Source: Anaspis maculata
Taxonomy: Eukaryota; Arthropoda; Insecta; Coleoptera; Scraptiidae
Assembly: GCA_949128115.1 (NCBI GenBank)
Contig: OX421964.1
Location: 32,666,177 to 32,730,176 of the forward strand
Direction: 5' to 3'
DNA: 64,000 nucleotides
Every line of letters begins with the position of its first letter. Positions within the stretch are counted from its first letter, which is position 1. The notes under the pieces were generated by a model. It was not told where the DNA came from. It made no database searches and saw only the letters and a list, made by a program, of their open reading frames with translations. Both the position numbers and the translations under genes were made by a program. Positions 12,050 through 24,834 of the stretch are shown piece after piece.

Positions 12050-13925
12050 TCGATCGGGAGTCCTCAAGGGACACATTGGGTCTGGGCTTGTCTGGATGCA
12101 GCATTGCATTCTCCAAATTCGCAACAATTGTCTCCCTAGTTCTACCTTTCGAAGTATTTTATCACTATGGAAACCTAAGAACCTGTCACTTATTTTGTAG
12201 GCTCAACAATGGATGCAGAATGATCGCATAACGCACAACTTACTAGAACTTTTTCAATCAACTTTTCAATTAAATCCAACTTCCCCGAAGGGACGCCTAA
12301 ATCAAACTCATTACTGACGTCCCTGAATACCGCCGGGAAAGTTTTGTGTCGCCCCACAACATTTGTGTATCTACAAATGATGAGAGGTCGTGGAAAGTTG
12401 GGAGCCCCCATGTTTGGAAAAAACCGTAGGAGCCACTTGACCACCGCACGAGGTCAATTCAGTCCAGACCGCCCTTTATTGACGTAACATTTCTGACTGC
12501 CCTCTGTAGGTATGCTGAAACTTCTGGCGTCGACCCCTTACTCTTCTCTTCACTCATCGACTGTGGAATAAGTCCTTGTCGTCGGACTCTTCTTGATCCC
12601 TCCTGGGAATCTTATGCTCACCATGGGTCACTACTACGTTGTGCTTGCTAGTTCAACAATCCCACTTCTGATGGTGTCAAGCGCCGATAAAATACTCGCC
12701 ACATAAACTTCCATGTACTGTATTGTAATAGTAATAACTAGGATGTCAGAAGAGGCATTACGCAGATAAAAGTGTGAGACTGGAGTCTTGTGTGGAATTG
12801 GAAAGTTGCCGCATCACCGATGTAGATGCGAACGTCTAAGCACCGCTCGAGCATCACAACCGCGCCGTAATGCTCGTGTCGGTCCAGAGAAGATTAATGA
12901 AAGACACGTCGAATCCTGCTGCACCTGTCAACTCTCGCCGAAGAATCGAAGGAAACGTATCAGGAGCCTCAATACGGCGCCTGCTCATGTGAAATATTTA
13001 CTCGTAAGCTGCTTAGGGGGCGCTGCGAAAGAACGAGTGTGTTTACAGAATAGCCCAACGCTTCGCCGTCGGATTTCCTGCTGCCATACTGCTCCAGGAA
13101 CTCTTGAAATTCCCGGCAGTAGTTGCCCGTTTAGTGTCGATAGTTGTTAGCACCTAGTGGCGGCTTATAATCGGAAGCGTAATTCCAGAAACGAATCAGA
13201 CACCGCCGTAGGCCAGTCGCGGTTTGAAAGGGGGGTACATAAATTAATTACGCAATCAGCGCGCTGTTACGAGCACAGGGGCTGAAACTTTCATAGCCGG
13301 ACATGATAGGGCCGGTGAGCTTAATCTGTTGATGTAGCTTCTGCTGTGCAAGCTTTATTAAAACTTGAAATTAAACATCAAATTTCTGGAAATTAATCTG
13401 TTGGCGCCGCCGTCCAGGATTGCTCGTTAATAAATTAGGAATCGCATAGGCAGAGGGAGGAATCGCGGGCGCTGGCCGCTTGCAGGTGGTACACCGCTGC
13501 TGGTGCTTACATTTTTTCTTTTAAATTTCATTTTAATTTTCGCATTTGGACAAGTCTGCAATAATTACAAACACATTTGAATCCTCCAGTAACGAGTTTG
13601 AACCTTGTGAGGGAGACGTTTTAATGCCAGCCAGCAAAGTAAAATAACTAGATTTGCGGCCTGTGTTTTAGAGGTGAGTGCAAAATTGAATTATGTATGT
13701 GCACTTAAGCGCAATTTTACCCTGTAGATATGCATTTGGTCGCGTATAGTCGAAAATGCCTTTCCGTCGGCTGAAATAACGAGAGGAGCGCACGTCATTA
13801 AATTAGGAACTTTGAAATTCAGTAAGAAGTTTCAAGCGTGGGTGGGTATAGTTAGTCCTGCTTGTGAATTTTTGTTTGAAGTAAGCTTACAATACCTCAA
13901 AGCTATACACCATCAGCTTGGCAGT
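12050..13925. other. No recognisable feature
   Basis: No supported gene. The longest frame (12788-13150, +) shows no recognised motif. Confidence 0.4.
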
Positions 13926-15779
13926 AAGTAGGGGAGACCAGGGTCAATTGTAATGTGGCATTCCTCCTTTGTTTTGTTTGTACGTTGGTACCTGAAGTAG
14001 GTACGGCGGTTGACGTTCGTAGCGTTTGCCGATGAGAGAGGGAGATGGCGCTGGCAAGCGGCAGCCGCAGCCGCAGGGAGAGAAGAGAATCAGCTGTGGT
14101 GAAGAACACGTGATTTTGAGTGCTGCGAGTGTGTGGTGCGTCGTTTTTACAAGGTGGGTCTTTCACTGATTATTGTATCGTAATTTTGACTTCTACCCAC
14201 TCACCAAATCATGCATTTTGATACATATTCTGTCCGCAAAATTGTTGTACATAACCCGAAATTCTTTGTTCTTTTTGTTCTCAACGGGCTTGAATAACCC
14301 GCAGTTTTTCCCCTTTAAAATCAAGGTGCTTTGCACTGCTTTGGATTTTGTGTAATTAATCTACTCCCAAATGATCTCAATATTGATGGCAAAGGCCGTG
14401 ATCTAGTGGGTGTGCATTTTGCGCGCTCATGACTTTGCCTCGGGATTGCGTTGTCGCGCGTATTTCAAGGTTTCATTATTCTTCCCGTGCATGTATACAA
14501 GTTACGTCACAAACAGTAAGACGACAAAAAGAAACTCTGCTACGCCAAAATCAGCCGCTAAGTAGAGAACAGTACTGTTTATGATTCATTCACATTTCAT
14601 TGTTCATTGTCGGGTTATACATGAAAGTAAAGGAAGGAAAGAAGACTTGCACGCTTCTCCGTGTCCGGGGGGGTCCACCTGCTCGTATGACTCTGCCTTG
14701 TTGAGTCTACTAACCTTTTCTTATTTGGCGGGGTGGGGGGGGGGGGGAATTATATAATACGACGAAGAGAGGGCCACAGGTTGGCTCGAGTCGATTTTCT
14801 TGTATTTACTGTTATTTACTGTATGTGATTACTGTTTACTAACCATTGTTCTGTTTTGTATGTAAGTATGTATCTGTGGAGGTTTTTGATGGGTAACTGC
14901 TGGGGAATTTCGGGCGAATGCGTTATAGATACTCCTTCTTTCCAATTGCTTACTAAAAGTATGACCAACTCCAACTTCTCTACTTATTTATCTCTCACCT
15001 GTTTCTTGATTATGTATCTACCTGTTTATCTCTTATTTGTTTCTTATTTATTTACCTACACCCTTACTTATCATTTGTTTCTTGCAAATTTATCTACTTG
15101 TTTACCGATCATTTATTAATTGTTTACTCATCTATCAATTTGACTTCTTTGTTGGTAAAGTGTAAAATTATTGCTGGGCGTGAAGTTTTCTCTAAAGCGT
15201 GAGCAACCAAGTTTCCTTTTGTTGTTACGTAAATAACTTGTATACGAAGCAAACGTTTCAAAGAGGTTCAAGCACCGATTCACGCTGACCTGATCAATGA
15301 ATTACTGGAGTGACTTCTCTGTCATTTGTCAAGACTCATTCATACTCGACTTTTGTTTAGATCATTTGGGAAGGGATTTTTCAGCGATCAACCAGGCTAT
15401 ACGCATGGATTTCTTTGACGTGTTCTTCCCATGTGTGCCTGTCAGCAAATACGTCACTTTTCTTTTGCGATTAAATTGACAGTTCGACATGTTTCATGAT
15501 CTCTTGTTTTGTTAATCTGATTTTGTGTTCATTTCATTGTTGTAAATAATTTGTAATGATTTTTCTTGTTTTATTTGTTCGTGTTTTGTTTTTCTTTATC
15601 CATGTTGTGATTGTTGTGTCACTTTTATCACTGTCAATTTATTGTTGTGAGGTGTTTTGAGAAAAGAAACAGATTCATACAAAACTTGATTTTCAATAAA
15701 AGTTCATTTCATGCAGTTCACTCGCGTTTCATTCAAGAATCAAACCTCATCCCCAACGACACATTCTCATCTAGAGTAA

Positions 15780-16289
15780 AGCTACATTCACAACCTCCAA
15801 ATTAGTAGGGTACGTAACACTTGCACTCAATACGAATAATTATACTCGTACTTCGTGTGACCCACCATTCACAACGTCCAAATTAGTGGGTCGAAATTTG
15901 CCGCCCCATCTAGCGGAAGAGCTTGTGAGTCGATACCTGTAAAACAATCTCCTTCGTCGCCGATTCCTCCGTATTTCCATTATAAACGGTACAAAGCACA
16001 AACTTTGGTTCTAATGATAACGTGGGTTAAAATTTAGAACTGTCCAAAAACAAATTGTGTTGGGATGTCATGTTATTTGAAAATGCCGATTGGCTGTCTG
16101 TGCATTTCTGAAATTAGTGGCTCAAATTAACCCAAAAGCTTGGACATTGCAAGGTCCGGCATTGCGTGCGAATTACAAGTGCGGCGTAAAGTGCTAATTT
16201 GGATGTTGGAACAACTCGTATATGCCAAACCTTCACGGTTAATTTGACTCACTAATTGTGATGTTAATTTGGAGGTTGTGAATGTAGCT
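15780..16289. mobile_element. 510 bp Harbinger-like MITE nested in the pogo-like element
   Basis: It starts AGCTACATTCACAACCTCCA and ends with the perfect complement TGGAGGTTGTGAATGTAGCT. The terminal repeats are 25 bp in all. Both sides carry TAA (15777-15779 and 16290-16292), the 3 bp duplication of PIF/Harbinger elements. Several internal repeats of TCCAAATTAGT-GG occur near the left end. It is non-coding. Confidence 0.75.
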
Positions 16290-16659
16290 TAAGAACTCAC
16301 ACAACGTAGGTAAAAGGTAAACAACGTTGGGAAGGAAAGGGACAACGACGATCACTGCCAAACATCGAAACGGGGTTACACTACAGAAATGGTGCCGTGA
16401 CCAGGATATACTACAGTACAACGCGTCAATGGGGTGTTATTTTGGGAAAAAAGTAGTGATTTTTTTTTATTATTCGGATAGTTTACGATCTAATTGTCAC
16501 AACGCAGACCAGTGCCATGGGCTTCAAAGGATTATGGTGATACTGCAGGTTTCGAGACAGCATTTCATTGCAATTATTATTGTCGAAAATTCGACCTTTA
16601 CCAAAAAGCAACATTTGCTTCTTCGGCAGAAAAGGTAGAAAAAAGGGTAAACCACGATT

Positions 16660-16983
16660 TGAACAGACACCCCCGAGAAAGATAGATTACTAGCAGCAGT
16701 AACAATGAAAGCGCAGGAAGAGAAGGCAAGGCAACATGACGCGAAAAAAGCGCAGGAAGATTTGTCCGTTTTGATCACCAAAAAGGAACGTGAAAAGGAT
16801 TCGCCTTCCAAAAGTATAAAACGCATTAGGGAAAATTCCTCCGGCAAAGTGATTTTGGAAAAGAAAGTGAAGAATGGTAAGTCGAGACAGTCAAGGAAAA
16901 AGAAAGGTAAACGGGTCGAGGAAAGTTCTTCGTCCAAGGAAGATAAAACGTTTTGTCTTTATTGCCTGTGGTTACTCTCATAA
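16660..16983 (+). pseudogene. Probable C-terminal remnant of a pogo-like transposase
   Basis: A lysine-, glutamate- and serine-rich frame (KAQEEKARQHDAKKAQE at about 16708, later KKKGKRVEESSSSKEDKTF) ends in FCLYCLWLLS. Many insect pogo/Tigger-type transposases finish with a charged linker followed by a C-x2-C zinc motif, and this could be that tail cut short by a stop just after the first Cys pair. The frame lies at the expected distal position inside the TA-flanked element. A DDE core is not visible upstream, so the assignment is tentative. Confidence 0.35.
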
Positions 16984-17344
16984 CCATCAAGATGGCGTCA
17001 TTCTCTAACTCCTTCTGTTGCGCGGCGCGGCAGAATGCGCAATAGGTTCATGAGCGGTATAGCTATTTAAGTATGTGGTCTGTAGTTACTCTCAATCATT
17101 GAAACAGTTTTTTATGTTTTGTTTGTTATGATGCGGGGTCGGAAACATTTGTAAAATATCTTATTGTTAATATTTATAATTTTTTCAATAATAATCAGAT
17201 TGCTCCTTGTGATAATTGAACAGCAATTTCAATGAACGAAAGTCCGAGTAATATTCACACCGATTTTCAAGTCTACAAGTAGAAAACACTCACGTCCAGA
17301 ACTCGCTTAATGTAAAATGTTACAACTGACCCCGGTCTCCCCTA

Positions 17345-19790
17345 CTCTGTAATATACTGCATTATCGGTTACATTCGTTACGGAAAAAAAGTGAAAGTCT
17401 CTTTTGCAACTCCGCCAGCTAAGTGGATGTAGCGTCAATATAGAGGCACTTGATTTGATGTTGGCTTTACCTATTTAGCACCATGTTATTTGCACTGACA
17501 AGGCAAACATCGAGCAAAACCACCCCCACAGAAACTCATGAAATTACAGAACATAACTGTACAGTAAAAATGAAATTTGTACTAGTGCGGTTTCCCTCTT
17601 TAATCATTAAAGCTCTATTGCGCTTCGAGTGCGGTGGCGAAACTGGAAAAACTCAACGTCAAGTGACTGCGGCTATGCGGCGAATAAAATTGAGTTAAAA
17701 GCCTCTCGGAAAAAAAAGGTGATGATGATGTCTGAAGTTTTTACGATAACTATTGTCGTGGTGTTCGCTGGGCTTTTCTCGCGCGCGGCACCTCATCTAC
17801 CCTATACGACTACCCCCACGTTTCTTTTCAGTTTTCATTTTGTTTTTAATATTCGGTCGCAGCAACATATAAAAACTTTTTTAGAACCCCGGTTATGTGC
17901 TCGCGATTTTATTAAAAATCCGCCCATCCACACACCCCGCGTCACGCCGTGCCGCGGCTCGGCATCCAAACAAATTCATGTTGGGCAAAAGCAAAGAAAC
18001 GCTCGCTGTCACATATAAAAACCGCGTGCGCTTCCCGGCCGATATTTCGTCCATTCGAACAACATCCGGAACCATCAATCACGGCTCGGGCATAATAATT
18101 TTCACATAGAATTCCTGCTCGCCGAGCTTCTCCACCAAAAACTCTTTAAAGATAGATAAAACGCTCTCGCAGCGGTCTCTGTCTGCTGCACGGATATGAT
18201 ATGCCCTCTGCTCGCTCAATTTAAATGTATACATAATGGAAACTTCATATAAAAACACACGGTGAACCTCGAACGAACGCATTTCCGACATGATTCGTTC
18301 TAGATGAAAAAGATACATCTGGCGCATTTACGTTGTTCCAAGCCGACGCGACGTTGAGTTGGTATTATGCACGAGATTACACACACCCATTATACTGGAA
18401 GTCTTGGATTTATAAACGAAGCGAAGGCTAAAGAAAAGCGATGACGTGAAACTGGGAACTATAGAAGTTGGTCTATATTGCTCCTGTGCTCCATCCATTT
18501 ACCAGTTCGATTTCGACCCAGTTCCTATTTCTGAACTCTGTTGTTGTTTCCCAGGTAACCGCACTAGTTTGGGTCTTCAAAATGTTCCACAAGAACAAAC
18601 TGAAATAGGTAATTTGAAGTAATCAAGCGTGTATACCTGTGTACAAAAACTCCCAAGCTCATCAAGACATACAATTCAGAGTTCTTCTACCATAGACTTG
18701 TTTATTTATGCCGTAACGTTTCTGTGCGCTATGCTATAAGAGAAACAATTATTTAGCAATCGGTCAATTATTTAGCAATCGGTGAATGTTAAGACACTTT
18801 ATGTAGGTTCTATTTCTAGGTAGGTCGCTGATATTAATCACAATAATTAAATATACTGGGAAGTGGGAATGAATGGTGACAAGTTCTGATTACGCCAAGA
18901 AGTGTAAAACTTCCGCACCCTTTTGCATTGCCTCTAAATTAGTCATGCAAGCGATACGCCAGATGGCGCTGCTGCTTTCACGGAAAGGAAAACGGACATC
19001 GTGCGTTCCACCGTCTCCCTTAACGACTTGAGCACGTAACTGGCCCATCTAGCAAGGTCCAGCGGCCGGCTAAAAGCTCGCGCCAGTCCATTGCGAGCAT
19101 CTGCGGCCTCATCCCCTGGATGAAAGCTCCGGCTACAAGGCCATCAACGAGTTAAATGAATTAAGAGGTTATACGTGAGCGACCAGATCACGTGTGTGCA
19201 TTTAGCTTCGATGCGTCTCGTCCATAAAAATGTTGGCCGTATGATTTATGACGGCATAAACCAAGACTTTTTGACGTCGCTGTATTGTTTGCAACTATAC
19301 GTAACCATGCCAAGCGGGGCGTCGGTCGATGCCTCCCGGTTAGAGCCGTCGTAGAGCCCTGGTGGCGGTGGTGGTCCCTTATTCGTCTCGTAAAGTCCGC
19401 GCGCCGGGTCGTGTAAAAAGGCCATTTTAATTTTATGCCGAGTGATGCGATATGAATCAAAATTGGACGTGTTGTTGTCACAAGGACGTGACGATTTTGC
19501 GAAACGACCCTTTTCGCCACCAAGACAGCACATTGAACGGGAAATTTCATTGACCGACGCCCATGGAAATGCGCCTCAGAAAATATATGAAGGACGGTTG
19601 GAAGAAAAGCATGAATTTCAAGAGTAGGTAACTTCCATACGAAAAAGGAATAATAAAAAGACTTCAATTGAATGTAATGAAGTTTCCAAGAGTTATCGAA
19701 CGCAGTTTGCAGTTAGGGTAAAATCAGAGTGCATACCACAGCAACAGTTGGTAACCCATCCAGCACTGCACAGAAAAAAGGAATACCACG
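17345..19790. other. No recognisable gene; one small tandem duplication
   Basis: Mostly unremarkable. An approximately 20 bp unit (ATTATTTAGCAATCGGT) occurs twice in a row at about 18748-18784. A 159-codon frame at 19188-19667 (-) is one of the longer open frames in the window, but it has no motif I recognise and no hydrophobic or compositional signature of a domain. I treat it as chance. Confidence 0.4.
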
Positions 19791-20344
19791 AGATTGGGCT
19801 AAAACAAGGAGGTTATAATTATAGCAGGAGGGAACATGAGCTCAAAAAAGTGAAGCCGTGTGACGTCACGTTCTGAGTATGCAACCCGTAAGTTATGAAC
19901 CACACGAAGGCACACGACCACGAGTCACAGAGGTCCATCCCACAGAATCATGAATCTGTCACTGCGAAAAGCGTAGTGACAGAATCAGTCAGTTTTTGTG
20001 TTTGTGTTTTTCCTTTGCCAATTTCTCATTTTCATAATGGCGGAATCAGTAGCTTCCATGGCTTTTGGATGCCGAGACCACTAGCGGTCACCGCCCAGAA
20101 AGAAATTTTTCGAGCAGAAAAAGCAAAAGGGCATAGCGTAGCAGAAATGGAAAGCAGAACAGAAGGAACAGAGATAAACAGAAGCAGGTGCAGATAAACA
20201 AGCTACAAGACTCTAGATATGCCAAACCAAGAATACAAAGACCTACAAGGCAAAGTGCCTAGATGCACGCCTCATCCAAACGTGAAGGCTGGAAGCAGCG
20301 ATTTGCAAGGTTGGGGTGTGGTGATGGGGTACAGACGAGTAGCT

Positions 20345-20640
20345 ACTGGAAGCTACCAGGGTATATCATGTTGTGGAAAGGAGTGAGACGATGGAGCACT
20401 TGAGGTCATGTCAGGAATCGCTGAAGGAGGGCAGAACTCTGAGGCAATTGTTGGGAGATGACGAAAAGGGGCTGAAATGGATGACAAAGATTGAAAGAAA
20501 ACAGAAGATGTGCAACATTGATGATGACAAGATGTGGCAGTCGAATTTTGTTTTATATTTATCTACATCCTTTTATTTTGCGGCGTAGTGGTGTGAATAA
20601 TACAAATAAAAATGTAACATTCTCATAAAATATCAACAAT
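20345..20640 (+). pseudogene. 3' end of a non-LTR retrotransposon ORF2
   Basis: The frame reads ESETMEHLRSCQESLKE, then LLGDDEKGLKWMTKIERKQK. This fits the extreme C-terminus of insect non-LTR polyproteins, which commonly end in E-E-T-x-E-H-L-x-x-C followed by a G-x-x-W-M-x-x-I-x-x-x-R block. AATAAA-type sequence and an A-rich stretch follow at about 20600-20645, consistent with a 3' terminus. Only the tail is present, so it is a 5'-truncated dead copy inside the hAT shell. Confidence 0.5.
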
Positions 20641-20649
20641 AAAACTCAG

Positions 20650-21740
20650 TTCTTTCTCGACATTGAGTATCAAATGTTTCTTGATGTATGAACTTCTCAT
20701 CGTCTCTTGTCTTCAGCGAGCGTTCTTCCTTTATTCCAGCTCAGTCAATTTTCTGTTATTTATCTTACTGTTGCGTCCTATGCTTCTTCTTGTCTTTCTT
20801 GATTTCTTATTCCTGTCATTCTCGCTGATCGTTCTACTGGTCTATCCTCGTTCATGCTCTCTAGGCGTCCTCAGCAACTCAGTTGTCTCTTATCTACAAA
20901 TTTTGTTGCAGGCCTCATCTTAGCTCTTTTCTTACTCGGGGTTACGAATTGTGTCTCCTCACTATTTTTTTTTACTCCGCAGACGCATACTTCATCCCCG
21001 TTGCTTCACGCTCCTTCTGCATTCTCTTAGATAAGACCTCCATGTCTCACCTGTGAGTCATCAGTCAGTATTGATCTGAAAATCGTATTATAGGTACTTT
21101 CAGCTTGGTCTTCTTTGTTACTTCTTTTTTATTCATTAGTGTCGTAGTACATTTTACTGGTGGTATTCTTGTACAGACTTTTTATAGCACTAGTTAGTTT
21201 CTTTTTCACTCCTCGTTGCTCTCTGAATTTTTTGATGCATTGTGAAGATGAGGCTTTGCACGCTACCTTTTTATCGGAGTCCACTCTGAGTGTTCAGCAA
21301 CGTTGGCTCTATTGTCTTCTTCAGTTTCTTTCCCAGTAGTTGTATATTTGCATTGGCATGTTCAGCAAGGTGATGCATTTATGGTTTGCACACTCGTTAA
21401 GAACCCCCTTTTCTTTTCTATGCTTTATATTGTAGATTTCCAGCAGCAATCTTTTTCCCTCTTCTCCCAAAGCTATTTATTATCTCTGATGTAAATTTAT
21501 CATGTCCAGGAGCTTTGCCGTTTTTCAGTTCCAGGAATGCTTTTGTTCTTTCAGGTCTTCTGTTAGCGTCCCTTCATTTCTGTCTTCGATCGTATTTTCT
21601 TTGTTAATGTCGTCTTCATCAGTCTACCTTGGTTGTGCACTCAGTAACTCTTGGAAATATTCACTCCATCTTTCCATTACTTCTTCAGAGACCACCAGTA
21701 GTGCTCGATCCTTCCTTATTGATTATGGAATGTTCTGGTG
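20650..21740 (-). pseudogene. Broken reverse transcriptase of a non-LTR retrotransposon
   Basis: On the minus strand, recognisable pieces occur in the correct order in shifting frames. EEVMERWSEYFQELL (about 21690) is the region just before the RT domain. NGKAPG-like sequence follows near 21520, then a LLLEIYN block (about 21440) and an EPTLLNTQSG-R block (about 21310), which matches the RT motif usually read as EQ-GFR. A GVRHGGVLS-like stretch lies near 21050, and a C-terminal MNEDRPVERSARMTG block near 20840. Each is separated by stops or frameshifts, so no protein can be made. The order and spacing match RTE/Jockey-like endonuclease-RT elements. Confidence 0.6.
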
Positions 21741-22857
21741 AGGTTCAGAGATCTTGAATATGGAAAAGTTATTTTCAATTGTAAATTTTCAAAAAAATTT
21801 ACTCAAGTTTCAATAATAATTCTTGGGCCAAGCAGTATCGTTCTTCTGATTCATCATTATTCTGTGGTTTTTTAATGCCTTTCATCATGGTGCTCTGAAC
21901 TAAGATCTAGGCCTCCTAAAGCTAAGCCTCACATCATATCCATTTCATCAAATCATCACCTATGCACAAAAGAACTTAAAAATTGACTGGGTCGAGGCGG
22001 TCATACTTCAAGTGACTTTTTTCTTTATTCACTTTCTTCTTGAGTAAAAGGCAGTATCTTCTCTTCGATCGTGCATGTGAAATCCAAAAATAGGCATCCT
22101 TGAATTTGGAAAGATAAAACCAATATTATCAAAATTTTGTGGCATTTTTGACTCTCAATTACCTAATTGACTTGCTTCCATTTTATAAGTATGAATTATC
22201 CAGTGTAGGTGCACACTAGTACAACACACACGTAGGTCCGTACGCACAATATTGGTAACTGTACTAGGTTAAATAGGTAGGTACACAGCAGCTGTGCACT
22301 GGGCAGTGCAGGAGGCATACTTTGGCTTGCTCGAGCTTTTCATTTGTTTGGTCTTCCATGAGTTTGCAAGGCGGTAATGTCCTTTTCAATTCGGCACTGG
22401 ACAAGGGCACAGGTCGTAGAGGATAGAATCAAATCATTTGGAGCTGCAAATCTTGAATTGGGCATATTCGTAACTTCAAAATTTATTGTTCCAGGTTCAC
22501 TTACTTGTGCAACAGTATTTTCTAGTTTGGATTGTCTTTTGCTTGGAAAAACTGTCTCTGAACGGCGATCGCTGCGGTTTTCACATTTAAAAACCTCAAA
22601 AGCGATTGAAAATGCCACATTGAAGAGCGAAACTGACAAATGAAAAAATTTAACCACAAAAACGAATGATATGCTGTCACTTTGCTGTATAATTCTGTGG
22701 GATAGACCTCTGTGATTCGTGTGCCTTCGGGTGGTTCATAACTTACGGGTTGCATACTCAAATACATGATTTCCCCTCACCCCGTTCCGCATCAAATTTC
22801 CTCGCCTACAAGCTGGGTTACGTTCCCTCCTTATATTCTAACCTCCTTGGGCTAAAA

Positions 22858-24210
22858 CTTCGTTAAGTTGACAGCTTCAACTGTCACAGGTTGTATGGTC
22901 CGGGCGTTCTACTCTCCACGGTTTTCATCTGTATCGCTAAGGAATTAGGATCCGTGCTTCACCGGACAGTTATCTACTGTCGCGAAGAATAGCGCTGTTC
23001 GCGTCCAGATTTTCGAAACAGTGCTCATTCGTGTGAAAGAGGAAACTGTATGACGCGTCTTGCGTCATTGCCATATGCGTTAATGGGAATGGTTCGAAAA
23101 TCTAGACGGCGCAGCATCGCCATGACGAGCCTGAACAACTCTACCAGTCTTTCGGTCTGGGGCCCTATTCGCGATTTCAAAAATCTAGACGCGCTCTGGT
23201 GCCGTTTGTGCGGACTAAAACTATGAGTAAATCGGCTCTGATCTAGAAAGCTCTAACGTCCATCTGACATTTTTGAATTTGTTCTGCTGTCATCCCTGCT
23301 GCTGTCTGCACGTTGTCTCATTGACTTCGCGTGATTCAGAAACGGCCAAAAGAAGGACTTATACACTACTTGCACTGTCTTTAGTAGTAAATCAAGAAAA
23401 AGCCAGGTAGGTCTGTCATTTTTATCAATTACCTAGGAAAGACGCATCACAAGTGCATATCATCACAATCATAAACGCTTTCGGCGTGGTTTCGCAAACC
23501 ATGTGCCGTGAAAGGGCATGAAGAACTGTTCTGAGCATCAGAAAGCCAGCAATAACAAGCATGAGGGCTTGTTCGCTACCTTTTAAACCTAGCGATAATT
23601 TTTCGACAGGTAAGTCTCGCTAGCTAGTTCTAATTTCTAATAACATCAGTAGTCCTCTTCCAAATACCACGGCCCGTTAGGCTGAGAAGAAAACACAACG
23701 AAGGCAGAGGCAGGTTGCCTGTCTGGGCCGACGAAGTCTCGGCGGGGTCCTGGTCAAACTGCGGGCGCTCACTGTTTGTCCAAAAGAAGACTATCAGCAC
23801 TGGGTACTGGAAACTGGCAACCTGCCTCCACTGTTTTCAGCCTTAGGCCAGAGTCAGCGCGCCTTGAAATTCTGTTAGAGGAATCCATACGTGTAAATGC
23901 TGGCATCAACATTCAAAATACCCACCAAAGAAACGCACAGACTCTTTTAAATTCACAATTACAAAGGATATTACGGAGTGCGAGGTCGGTGACAGATATC
24001 TGAATTCTGATGAGACAGCACTGCCACTGACGACACTGACACCGACAAAAGTTACTTGTAGTCCTCCATTTTGTTTCCTGCGACGACAGCGCACCATCGG
24101 TAGTTAAAATCGCGAATTCTTGAAACGGGTAACAGAGTCCACATGTGTATTTAGTTGCTAGGCATGGGCCAATTATAGCTCTCCTTACAGGCAACACCGC
24201 ATGAGAACTT
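22858..24210. other. No recognisable gene
   Basis: Contains three related short segments built on GTCTAGATTTTTGAAA or its complement (about 23001, 23092 and 23177), possibly a degraded repeat. Nothing else is supported. Confidence 0.4.
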
Positions 24211-24211
24211 A

Positions 24212-24297
24212 CGGCTTGATACCAAGTTGGGGCTGAGACCGCCGTAAGTGCGGTTACCATAGCAACGGCGGATACCAACCAATCAGACCGCTGTATC
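24212..24297. mobile_element. Truncated second copy of the 127 bp Harbinger-like MITE
   Basis: It begins CGGCTTGATACCAAGTTGGG after TTA and continues through GCTGAGACCGCCGTAAG and CCAATCAGACCGCT. This is the reverse complement of the right two thirds of the MITE at 598-724, with a small insertion near the middle. The other terminal repeat is missing. Confidence 0.65.
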
Positions 24298-24834
24298 TGT
24301 CATAATTCCAAAAAAAATTGGCCTGCGAGCGTCGGGTGTGAGTCGTAGAGGCAATATTTAATGTCTCACGGTGTCTATGGAAAATCACGCTAAACTACAA
24401 TGCAATGCTGTTTTGGCAACCTTCGTTGTTGTATAAATGAACAAGTCATCTTGTGGTCTAGATCGGTTCAGAAACGACTCGAATTTTATGCCTAATGGTT
24501 CTTTTGGGGAAAAGTAGATTCTCATGATTTATGACTCACCCTGTATACCAAATTTCTTCTCTGATGCACCTTGTTATATGAATGGATCACTTATTTTTTC
24601 TCTAAACTTTGGTTTGAAATACCTTCAAATATTCACCCTTGCCTTGGTATCAAGTACTTTGGCAATGTTTTTCTTGGTTCGGGTACCAAGGCCATGAGCT
24701 TCGGTAAAAAAGTTCAAATTCTTCCCTAAATATAACCTCGTATATGTGTTCATGTATTTCCATGAGAACCGGTACTTGTCCACATGTCGTAACTTTTAGA
24801 TCCAGCTAGCTACTTACAACCAGGTAAGTATACG

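Larger units (their letters stand above)
13931..17342 (+). mobile_element. 3.4 kb TA-flanked DNA transposon, pogo/Tc1-like, degenerate
   Basis: The ends are inverted repeats: GGGGAGACCAGGGTCAATTG at the left and CTGACCCCGGTCTCCCC at the right, each next to TA (13929-13930 and 17343-17344). About 28 bp pair with three mismatches. A TA duplication places it in the Tc1/mariner/pogo superfamily; GGGGAGACC termini are familiar from insect pogo-like elements. The interior holds a nested Harbinger-like MITE (15780-16289), a TATC/TACC-rich simple stretch (about 14980-15120) and a lysine/glutamate-rich tail frame (16660-16983). No intact transposase remains. Confidence 0.6.
19805..22849. mobile_element. 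3.0 kb hAT-type element with long terminal inverted repeats
   Basis: The left end CAAGGAGGTTATAATTATAG and the right end TATATTCTAACCTCCTTG form imperfect inverted repeats. They extend, with gaps, about 150 bp inward to CCCACAGAAT and its complement near 22697. The flanks are GGCTAAAA at 19797-19804 and 22850-22857, a clean 8 bp duplication as made by hAT transposases. No hAT transposase remains. The interior has been taken over by non-LTR retrotransposon remains on both strands (20345-20640 + and 20650-21740 -). It is therefore a non-autonomous shell or an old element with nested insertions. Confidence 0.75.

Noticed and set aside
19188..19667. 159-codon minus-strand frame
   Set aside because: No motif or domain-like pattern, and an overlapping frame of 95 codons exists on the same strand; length is compatible with chance.
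22377..22643. 88-codon frame near the right end of the 19.8 kb hAT element
   Set aside because: It overlaps a minus-strand frame and shows no recognised motif; could not be tied to a transposase.
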